This document shows positions 57,599 through 64,000 of a DNA stretch of 64,000 nt, one piece after another. Under the pieces are notes generated by a model. It was not told the origin of the DNA and made no database searches. It worked only from the letters and a program-made list of their open reading frames with translations. The stretch comes from Desulfosporosinus sp. Lineage in GTDB: Bacteria; Bacillota; Desulfitobacteriia; Desulfitobacteriales; Desulfitobacteriaceae. The stretch spans positions 4,115 to 68,114 of the forward strand of contig DOPM01000025.1 of NCBI GenBank assembly GCA_003513495.1, in the 5' to 3' direction. Position 1 is the stretch's first letter, and each line of letters begins with the position of its first letter. A program made the translations under genes and the position numbers.

Positions 57599-58477
57599 TT
57601 AAACAATCGAGATCAATTGGCTGCTAGCATAGGAATGTAACCCTGGCAAAAAGTAATTTACTCCAAAGAAAGTGAATAGAACCGCAGCAAACCCAAAAAT
57701 TGTCATCCAAGCTGCCCTTTTCCCCTTCCAGCCATACATTAACCTGGCATGCAAATAGGCTGCATAGATAATCCAAGTAATCAAAGACCAGGTTTCCTTA
57801 GGATCCCAGGACCAGTAAGTGCCCCAGGCATAATTTGCCCAGATTGCACCCGTAATAATGCACAGGGTCAAGAGGGGAAAGGCAAATCCTATGACTTTGT
57901 AAGACAGCTCATCGATTGTCTCGAGATCAGGGAAGCGAGAGATAACTCCTTGTGGATTTGTTTTATTATCAGCGCCTCTGCTCATTTTTAGCAGATACAT
58001 AATCCCTAATCCAAAGGATATGGCAAACGCTCCGTAAGCCAGCGTAGCGGTCAATACGTGAAAGGTCAGCCATTTACTTTTAAGGGCTGGGGGAATCGCT
58101 TGAGCAATTCTCTCCTCCGGTCCCATGCTCATAATAATGAACATCAAGATCAGAAAGGAAATTGGCATGACAAATCCACCAAGAGACCTTAGCTTGTAAC
58201 GATACTCTATGAATAGATGGACTAGGGTAATTCCCCAAACAAAGGTAAGCAAAAATTCATAGGAATTAGAAAGCGGGGGACGTCCTGCAATAATCATTCG
58301 CAAAATAATCGCCGCAGTATTAGCGATTAAGCCAACAATGGCAAGATAGGTAGCGAATTGACCCATTAGGTCTTTCTTAGAGCCCATCCACGCCCAGTAA
58401 AAAAACATACACAGAGTGTAGGCCATTAACATGACATAAAAGGCCGAAGTTTCAAGATTAAGTAGTCCTTGATTCAC
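57599..58477 (-). CDS. ccsB: Cytochrome c biogenesis protein CcsB/ResC (CcsA family)
   Basis: 292 aa, eight TM helices. The heme-handling WWD motif WGTYWSWDPKETWSLITW is near 230, with conserved His residues in flanking loops (WLTFHVLTATLAYG). Forms the system II heme export/ligation complex with ResB of the next gene. Confidence 0.93.
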   Translation of the reverse strand: MNQGLLNLETSAFYVMLMAYTLCMFFYWAWMGSKKDLMGQFATYLAIVGLIANTAAIILRMIIAGRPPLSNSYEFLLTFVWGITLVHLFIEYRYKLRSLGGFVMPISFLILMFIIMSMGPEERIAQAIPPALKSKWLTFHVLTATLAYGAFAISFGLGIMYLLKMSRGADNKTNPQGVISRFPDLETIDELSYKVIGFAFPLLTLCIITGAIWANYAWGTYWSWDPKETWSLITWIIYAAYLHARLMYGWKGKRAAWMTIFGFAAVLFTFFGVNYFLPGLHSYASSQLISIV

Positions 58478-58545
58478 AATGATTATCCTCCCTTTACTTG
58501 TACTAGCCAGAAAGTAAAACTTATCTTAATCTACATTAAAGTTTG

Positions 58546-59853
58546 CTATTTGGCTTGGATATCATGAATCAAGCGATCAAATTCTTTCTGGACTCTACCT
58601 GCAACTTTACCAGCCATAGCCCCCATGGTCAGTTCCCCATCTGGTCCCTGTCCTGATTCGAAAAATCCTGAGACAACCATCGTACGCCAATAAAATGATA
58701 ACATAAGTCCTAGCAGCAATAAGGCACAACCTAACCAAACAACCCATACCCCCGGGTCTTGTTTTATTTGTAGTCCCGTAAAACCAGCACTGCCCTCGAA
58801 GGTTAATTTATACTCTCCTTGGACGTCAATTGTTTGACCTGCGTTGAGTTGTCCCGTTTGTACAGGTTCTACACCTGTCCCCCTATAGACTTGATACAGA
58901 ATTGCCGGGGATTGCGGATCGTTTTTCATAGCTGCTACGATAAGATAGAGATCAGTCCCCGGTGCTTGGAAATAATTCCCGCCGCGATCTTGTAATACCA
59001 TAGGGATTTTTTGTTCCTTTATATCAGCTATTAGACGAGCCCCATTGGCAAAACTTGATTGATAAAACGTTACCCCTTTATAAGTAAGTGGATGATTTAC
59101 TGAGATTGTTTGGCGAGTTATTTCTTGACCGTTTTCGATAATTCCTATATCTGTATACCAATTATCTCTCTCACCATTGGCTAAAAACCGATCCTCAGCA
59201 GAATAGATATGGACACTAAAATCTTGTTTAACCGTTCCTTTTGATACATTAATTGAATTTATAGGAATGGTTGAACCAGCACTGATCATAGCGAACCCTT
59301 TAAACCCCATTGTTGTGCCTAAGATGGCTCCGATGACTAAAACTACAAAGGAAATATGGGAAATAAGTGACCCCCAGTTTCCCCACCTTCTTTTAATCCC
59401 TATAAAACTCCAGCCTTTGTTACTTTCTGTTGTGGTAACTTTGAACCCATTTCGTCCCAGAACATCATGGACGGATTTCTTAAGAGATTCACTCTCGCCC
59501 GTTAATTTGACGTTCATTTTATTCGGCACGGTTGAGGCACTTTCAGGCGGCTTAAGCCCAAAGGTTCGACGATAGATTCCTTGAAAACGCTGTATACTGC
59601 AAATAATTAAATTAATACAAAGTAAACCTAATAATAAGCGAAACCAAATTGTACTATAAATTTGAGTAAAACCAAGGGTTTGCCATATCTGCCCAACCGC
59701 TTTGGCCTTCTCCGGTTCTAAGTTGGCTTGTGGAAATACAGTTCCCAAACCTGCAACAAGTGCTACTAACCCTAACAACACGAGACCCAATTTCATGGAG
59801 CTGAAAATTTTCCATAGTTCCTCTACTATGCCCTCATCGCGGTGTTCCTTCAC
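58546..59853 (-). CDS. resB: Cytochrome c biogenesis protein ResB
   Basis: 435 aa. Four TM helices (about 18-38, 70-90, 163-185, 370-390), large extracytoplasmic loop, NHPLTYKGVTFYQSSFANGARL and VWLGCALLLLGLMLSFYW near the end, all ResB/Ccs1. Partner of CcsB. First gene of the minus-strand heme supercluster. Confidence 0.93.
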   Translation of the reverse strand: MKEHRDEGIVEELWKIFSSMKLGLVLLGLVALVAGLGTVFPQANLEPEKAKAVGQIWQTLGFTQIYSTIWFRLLLGLLCINLIICSIQRFQGIYRRTFGLKPPESASTVPNKMNVKLTGESESLKKSVHDVLGRNGFKVTTTESNKGWSFIGIKRRWGNWGSLISHISFVVLVIGAILGTTMGFKGFAMISAGSTIPINSINVSKGTVKQDFSVHIYSAEDRFLANGERDNWYTDIGIIENGQEITRQTISVNHPLTYKGVTFYQSSFANGARLIADIKEQKIPMVLQDRGGNYFQAPGTDLYLIVAAMKNDPQSPAILYQVYRGTGVEPVQTGQLNAGQTIDVQGEYKLTFEGSAGFTGLQIKQDPGVWVVWLGCALLLLGLMLSFYWRTMVVSGFFESGQGPDGELTMGAMAGKVAGRVQKEFDRLIHDIQAK

Positions 59854-59978
59854 TGAATCGCCCCTTCTCTAGCAATGACTTACATCCAAAAATATGTGTA
59901 AGCAGTGTTTCAATCATGTTATTATACCCCAAAAGAGGATGGATATGAACTTTTACGGCAAAGGGAGGGTGGTTGAGG

Positions 59979-60581
59979 TCACACCTCTCCTTCTCTTTTA
60001 ATAACACCTTCTAAGAGTAAAGAATATTTAAAATTGATATTATCCATAAATGATAGTTTTAGATCACTGCTCATGGTAGTTTTAAGAATACCTGAAAACA
60101 TCTCATTGATTATTTCTGGCGGAATATCTTTCCTGAACTCATTTTTGGTTCGCCCTTCTAAAATGATGTTGGATAAAATCTCCATAAAGCGATTTCCATG
60201 AGGTGGCTCTCTATTGACTTTATCTGAGTTATGATAAAACTTCATATATAAACTAATCAGTTGACGATTTTCGTCATGGGTCTTTCCTATGACCTGAAGG
60301 ATTTGGGTTAACTTTTGGGTTGAATTTAACATTGATGATTGAATGTCCTCACAAGTTTGACTAGCTTTGTCTATTCTTTCAGCTAGGCAGTACTTTAGAA
60401 TAGCCTCCTTAGATTCGAAGTAATTATAGAAGGTACCCGTCCCAAGAGCTGCTTTCTCCATTATTTCCGCAACCGTAGTTTCATTTAGGCCCTTTTTAAA
60501 ATATAAGGTCAACGCTATTTCCGCTATAGTCTTTTTTGTCTGAAGCTTCTTTTTTTCTCGCCTGTTCATTTCTACCAGCAT
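59979..60581 (-). CDS. TetR-family transcriptional regulator
   Basis: 200 aa from the ATG at 60581 (GGGGGG six bases upstream). HTH: KKTIAEIALTLYFKKGLNETTVAEIMEKAALGTGTFYNYFESKEAILKY. The C-terminal ligand domain is not assignable. Autoregulation is likely: two palindromes flank its perfect sigma-A promoter (60690-60719) and a degenerate copy lies in the leader. Confidence 0.93.
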   Translation of the reverse strand: MLVEMNRREKKKLQTKKTIAEIALTLYFKKGLNETTVAEIMEKAALGTGTFYNYFESKEAILKYCLAERIDKASQTCEDIQSSMLNSTQKLTQILQVIGKTHDENRQLISLYMKFYHNSDKVNREPPHGNRFMEILSNIILEGRTKNEFRKDIPPEIINEMFSGILKTTMSSDLKLSFMDNINFKYSLLLEGVIKREGEV

Positions 60582-60597
60582 GTTTATCCCCCCAGAG

Positions 60598-60744
60598 ATT
60601 GACCGGTCTACAATCCAATGGGACAATAGGACAGGTTCCCTGTCCCATTCTTGTTCCATTCAACAATAAAGTGAACCGGTTCACAATTCATTATATTGGC
60701 AGAAATATCGGTTGTCAATTAAAAATGAATGCGTTCATTTTTAA
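60598..60744. promoter_or_regulatory. Operator region of the TetR gene
   Basis: Perfect palindromes GTGAACCGGTTCAC (60671-60684, overlapping the expected start point) and TTAAAAATGAA-TGCG-TTCATTTTTAA (60719-60744, touching the -35), plus a degenerate ACCGGT site at 60598-60611 and a hairpin AATGGGACA/TGTCCCATT (60617-60649) in the leader. Confidence 0.7.
60690..60719 (-). promoter_or_regulatory. Sigma-A promoter of the TetR gene
   Basis: Minus strand TTGACA - 17 bp - TATAAT, both hexamers perfect (60719 to 60690). Confidence 0.85.
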
Positions 60745-60763
60745 TATATTTAATAGTTAAATC

Positions 60764-60799
60764 CAAAAAGACCTACAGACTAGCTGCAGGTCTTTTTAA
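60764..60799 (-). terminator. Terminator of the mqnC-tatC-tatB-hepT operon
   Basis: Stem AAAAAGACCTgCAG/CTGtAGGTCTTTTT with loop CTAGT; ends the minus-strand operon 24 bp past the hepT stop. Confidence 0.85.
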
Positions 60800-60822
60800 T
60801 CATAATGGACTTTCTGTCTCTT

Positions 60823-61791
60823 CTAAAACTTACGTGTTCGGATAAACTCAGCAAGCTCTTCCAAAGCTTTACGGGTGGGGATTTTGGGCAGTTCCTGTAA
60901 ATGTCTTTTAGCCTTCGCAATATATAAATCCACAAGCTGCATAGACTGATCAATGGCACCACTAGATTTAATTAGTCCTATAGTTTCACTTACCTCATCA
61001 TCTGTTTTATCCATTTTCTTAAGTAACGCCTTTAATCGGGTAGACTCTGAAGATAATTGAAGAGCGAGAATCATAGGTAAGGTCATAATTCCCTGGCGCA
61101 AATCCCCCCCAATCGGTTTGCCGAATTCGGAGGGCTTAGCCGTAATATCTAAAACATCATCGACGATTTGAAAAGCCATTCCCAATGAATGACCATAGGC
61201 ACCTAAAGCCCAGACCTGACGCTTAGAACCACCAGACACTAAAGCCCCTAATTTGCAACATGCCGAAATCAACAAGGCTGTTTTACGTTTAATACGGTAA
61301 TAATACTGTTTCAAGGTTTGTTCAACATCGAAGGAACACTTAATCTGCTGAATTTCCCCTTGACACATTTCAACACTGATCTCGGCTAGAATACGTGCGA
61401 CCTCTGGATGATCAATCTTAGAAATGAGCATCAGGGATTTGGCTAACAGATAATCCCCTGTTTCCACGGAAACGACATTACCCCATTTCGCTTTAACCGT
61501 CTCCCGCCCTCTCCTGGTCATCGAGGCATCTACCACATCATCATGAACCAACGAAGACATATGAATAAGTTCTAAGGCCATCGCAACTGGCATTAAACGC
61601 TCTAATGGATAGCCAAAAAACTTACCAGCTAAAAGCGTAAAGGCCGGGCGCAATCGCTTACCTCCGGCAGCCAACAAATGGACAGCAGAATCTTGGAGAA
61701 TTGGATAGTCCGTCTCCACGAATTTTGTCAGTTCTTTTTCAACCCGTTGTAGATCTGAATTGATTTGATTGAAGAGCCAGAGTTGTTTCAA
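60823..61791 (-). CDS. hepT: Polyprenyl (heptaprenyl) diphosphate synthase
   Basis: 322 aa from TTG 61791 (AGGTGA just upstream, seven bases past the tatB stop); the ATG at 61824 lies inside tatB and has no SD. Asp-rich motifs LVHDDVVDASMTRRGRETV and FQIVDDVLDITAKPSEFGKP; GGKRLRPAFTLL. Makes the menaquinone side chain, matching its place in the mqnC operon. Distinct from the paralog at 16936. Confidence 0.9.
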   Translation of the reverse strand: MKQLWLFNQINSDLQRVEKELTKFVETDYPILQDSAVHLLAAGGKRLRPAFTLLAGKFFGYPLERLMPVAMALELIHMSSLVHDDVVDASMTRRGRETVKAKWGNVVSVETGDYLLAKSLMLISKIDHPEVARILAEISVEMCQGEIQQIKCSFDVEQTLKQYYYRIKRKTALLISACCKLGALVSGGSKRQVWALGAYGHSLGMAFQIVDDVLDITAKPSEFGKPIGGDLRQGIMTLPMILALQLSSESTRLKALLKKMDKTDDEVSETIGLIKSSGAIDQSMQLVDLYIAKAKRHLQELPKIPTRKALEELAEFIRTRKF

Positions 61792-61798
61792 AACCGAT

Positions 61799-62161
61799 TC
61801 ACCTGCTTGCACCCTTTTCTTCATAAGATACCATATCCAATGGTAGTTCCGCTAGGGGATCCTTCTTAACTTCATCCTCGTAAGTCAGTAGATCGTCGTC
61901 TGCTTCAGGATCTTCTGCCTCACTTTTAGGGGCATCCTTATCCTTCTCAACACCACGTGATGAGGTTGTTTGTTCAAATGCTTTATTCATGATATTAGTC
62001 GGTGTATCTATGGTGTTTTGAAACTCTTTGGTCAATTCATTGGTTGCTTTTCGAATTTCAAAAATAAGTTTACCGATGGACCGAGCGATAACTGGCAGAT
62101 CCTCTGGTCCAAACAAAATCAGGACAACAACCAGTATTAAGAGGATTTCACTTAACCCCAT
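61799..62161 (-). CDS. tatB: TatA/TatB-type translocase subunit
   Basis: 120 aa. MGLSEILLILVVVLILFGPEDLPVIARSIGKLIFEIRKATNE: TM helix, FGPEDLP hinge (an acidic residue, TatB-like), long amphipathic helix, and an acidic tail. Next to tatC. Confidence 0.88.
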   Translation of the reverse strand: MGLSEILLILVVVLILFGPEDLPVIARSIGKLIFEIRKATNELTKEFQNTIDTPTNIMNKAFEQTTSSRGVEKDKDAPKSEAEDPEADDDLLTYEDEVKKDPLAELPLDMVSYEEKGASR

Positions 62162-62189
62162 GTTTTACCCCCCTTTAGAACGAGTTTAC

Positions 62190-62957
62190 TCACTTCAGAG
62201 CCAGCTCGTTCTCTCTTTTACGAGCGACAAGATAGCCCAGCCAGATGCTGATTTCATAGAGGAGATACATTGGCCCAGCCATGAGGAGCTGAGTAAGCAG
62301 ATCCGGTGTTGGGGAAACCACCACCGCCAGAATAACTATTGTGAGGACTGCCCAACGTCTTTTTGTTGCTAAGTCTTGAGGGGTCAATACTCCAATGCGA
62401 ATTAGCACTAACAAGACAATGGGAAGTTGAAAGACCAAGCCAAAGGTTAAGAACATAGTCGTTAGAAAGCTAACGTAGGAGGTTTTGGTCAGGAAGGGTG
62501 TATAAGATGTTACAGCCTCACCACCAACAAAAAGCAAGAACTTAAGCCCAATAGGCAGTACTACAAAGAAACACAACCCGACTCCACTGAGAAAGAGAAC
62601 CACTGAACTAGGAAAAACAAAATACAAGTATTTTCGTTCATTCTGCTTTAAGGCAGGTAGGACGAAACTCCAGATTTGCCAGACGACTACCGGAAGAGCT
62701 AGGACTATGCCAATAAGTAAAGAGACTTTAACCTTGACCAACATCGGTTCCAAGGGAGTTGTCGTAATAAACGTGATCTCTTGAAGTTGAGTTACCGGAG
62801 CTGCCAGATAGCCAAAGGTCTGATCACTGAAAAACCATCCGACCAGGGTGCCTAGTAATATTGCATAGGCTGATAGAATCAGCACTTTACGTAAGGCTTT
62901 TAAGTGTTCCATCAAGGGTAAATTGGCCTCATTAAGCTGTCGCTTGCGCCTGCGCAT
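62190..62957 (-). CDS. tatC: Sec-independent protein translocase TatC
   Basis: 255 aa, six TM helices. LPLMEHLKALRKVLILSAYA is the signal-recognition N-terminus; LKQNERKYLYFVFPSSVVLFLSGVGLCFFVVLP and LTPQDLATKRRWAVLTIVILAVVVSPTPDLLTQLLMAGPMYLLYE are family hallmarks. Starts 4 bp after mqnC stops. Confidence 0.95.
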   Translation of the reverse strand: MRRRKRQLNEANLPLMEHLKALRKVLILSAYAILLGTLVGWFFSDQTFGYLAAPVTQLQEITFITTTPLEPMLVKVKVSLLIGIVLALPVVVWQIWSFVLPALKQNERKYLYFVFPSSVVLFLSGVGLCFFVVLPIGLKFLLFVGGEAVTSYTPFLTKTSYVSFLTTMFLTFGLVFQLPIVLLVLIRIGVLTPQDLATKRRWAVLTIVILAVVVSPTPDLLTQLLMAGPMYLLYEISIWLGYLVARKRENELALK

Positions 62958-62961
62958 CCGC

Positions 62962-64000
62962 CTACACTTCCTTCCTGTACACCTTTAGACACTCGTAGTG
63001 CGTATTACGCTGCACAGCTTGGTAACCGGCATCTTCAATACAACGAATGATCTCCTTCAGCGGGACACGTGTTTGTACGCCAGCGGCTCGAACAACATTC
63101 TCCTCTAACATAGTACTGCCAAAATCATTAGCTCCAAAACTTAGAGCAACCTGGGCCATCTTGGCCCCTTGAGTTACCCACGAAGCTTGGATATTGGGTA
63201 CATTATCAAGCATTAAGCGTGCAACAGCCAAGGTCCTCAGGTACTCTACCCCTGTACTTCCCTCACCGCCAAGTAAAGTGTTGGTAGGAGCAAAACTCCA
63301 AGGGATAAAGGCAGTAAACCCACCCGTTTGATCCTGGGCTTCCCGAACACGAACCATATGTAAAATCCGTTCTTCAAAGGTTTCCACGTGCCCAAACATC
63401 ATAGTCGCCGTTGTTTTCATACCTTGTTTGTGCGCCGCGGTCATAACATCCATCCACTGCTGCCAACCAATTTTATTGGGGCTGATCAGCTGACGAACGC
63501 GGTCATCCAGGATTTCTGCTCCTCCCCCTGGAATGGAATCTAAACCTGCGTTTCGAAGTCGAAGGATTACTTCCTCAATAGGTAATTTAGATTTATTCGC
63601 TAAGTCCCAGATTTCCGGAGGGCTAAAGGAGTGAATATGAATAGGGTAATGGGCCTTAATATCGCGCAGGAGGTTTTCAAAATACTCTAAATCCAGGTCA
63701 GGATGTAATCCGCCTTGAATTAAGAGCTGAGTTCCTCCAACTGCAATAGTTTCTTTAATTTTAGCATGTAATTCGTCCCGTGACAAAATATATCCTTTAG
63801 GATCCTCCGGTTTACAATAAAAAGCACAGAATTTACATTGACAAGAACAAACATTCGTATAGTTTATATTGCGGTCAATAACGAAGGTTATAACTTTTTC
63901 AGGATGCATTTGGCTTCGAATGAGATTTGCTCCTTGCCCCAAAGAAAGAAGATCCGCATTTTGGAGTAGTTTAATCCCATCTGAGACGGACAACCGCTCA
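62962..64000 (-). CDS. mqnC: Cyclic dehypoxanthine futalosine synthase, 5' end outside the window
   Basis: Radical SAM enzyme of the futalosine menaquinone route. CSCQCKFCAFYCKPED (CxxxCxxC), IQGGLHPDLDLEYFENLL and DSIPGGGAEILDDRVR place it in MqnC rather than MqnE. The frame has no stop up to base 64000 and reads ERLSVSDGIKLLQNADLL, the usual internal sequence, so the N-terminus (about 15 residues) lies beyond the window; the TTG at 63993 is not the start. Operon with tatC-tatB-hepT. Confidence 0.93.
   Translation of the reverse strand, partial: ERLSVSDGIKLLQNADLLSLGQGANLIRSQMHPEKVITFVIDRNINYTNVCSCQCKFCAFYCKPEDPKGYILSRDELHAKIKETIAVGGTQLLIQGGLHPDLDLEYFENLLRDIKAHYPIHIHSFSPPEIWDLANKSKLPIEEVILRLRNAGLDSIPGGGAEILDDRVRQLISPNKIGWQQWMDVMTAAHKQGMKTTATMMFGHVETFEERILHMVRVREAQDQTGGFTAFIPWSFAPTNTLLGGEGSTGVEYLRTLAVARLMLDNVPNIQASWVTQGAKMAQVALSFGANDFGSTMLEENVVRAAGVQTRVPLKEIIRCIEDAGYQAVQRNTHYECLKVYRKEV

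Noticed and set aside
1..64000. CRISPR arrays, tRNA/rRNA genes, prophage or insertion sequences
   Set aside because: No regular spacer-repeat pattern, no tRNA-like cloverleaf with conserved TTCGA-type arm and no transposase or phage protein was found by reading.

Overview
The window looks like a chromosomal segment of a low-GC, anaerobic, spore-forming, sulfur-respiring Firmicute, most likely Desulfosporosinus or a close Peptococcaceae/Desulfitobacteriaceae relative. This rests on gene content rather than a database search. The content includes CotF-type coat proteins, c-type cytochromes with ResB/CcsB maturation, a polysulfide/thiosulfate reductase, a DsrK-like protein, the siroheme (Ahb) route to heme and futalosine-route menaquinone synthesis. 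I see no rRNA, tRNA, CRISPR array or recognisable transposase.

Layout. 1-9.1 kb holds scattered single genes: a secreted protein cut by the window edge, an RsgI-like protein, a DUF421 membrane protein, a cyanophycin synthetase split by a frameshift, and small proteins. 9.1-12.4 kb holds a PAS-sigma54 activator beside a membrane protein that has a -24/-12 promoter and upstream GTATAC sites. 12.5-20 kb holds PEP carboxykinase, small proteins, a flavodoxin, a polyprenyl synthase convergent with a YtpB-type terpene synthase, coat proteins and TatA. 20-24.2 kb (minus) holds a Clp-fold protease and a DUF134/NifX/MinD-ferredoxin/Mrp operon. It is divergent from the DsrK-like gene (24.5 kb), and four near-identical palindromes lie on two mirror-image promoters between them. 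26.4-27.8 kb holds a YeeE-TusA-YeeE sulfur uptake set.

28.8-36.9 kb is a co-directional minus-strand run: rhodanese lipoprotein, PsrA, TorD chaperone, PsrB, PsrC, Rieske, cytochrome b6, subunit IV-like, multiheme cytochrome. It joins a molybdoenzyme sulfur reductase to a cytochrome bc complex. A divergent tandem rhodanese lies across an intergenic region with 21-bp-phased repeats. 38.5-47 kb holds TraB, acetyl-CoA synthetase (followed by a GGDEF gene remnant), a metallo-beta-lactamase fold protein, PepF, small enzymes and a diheme cytochrome.

47-60 kb (minus) is a heme supercluster running resB, ccsB, precorrin-2 dehydrogenase, hemA, hemC, cobA-hemD, ahbC, hemB, ahbD, ahbAB, hemL. It supplies heme and cytochrome c maturation for the cytochromes upstream. 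A ~400-bp noncoding, inverted-repeat-bounded element sits inside it. 60-64 kb holds a TetR regulator with a strong promoter between palindromes, and mqnC-tatC-tatB-hepT, which links menaquinone synthesis with the Tat export needed by PsrA and the Rieske protein.

Most interesting: the DUF134-region operator architecture, the phased array between the two rhodanese genes, the structured element in the hem operon, the sigma54 regulon, the Mrp truncated to its P-loop half, a rhodanese that lost its catalytic Cys but ends in Cys, and the GGDEF scar at the acs 3' end.
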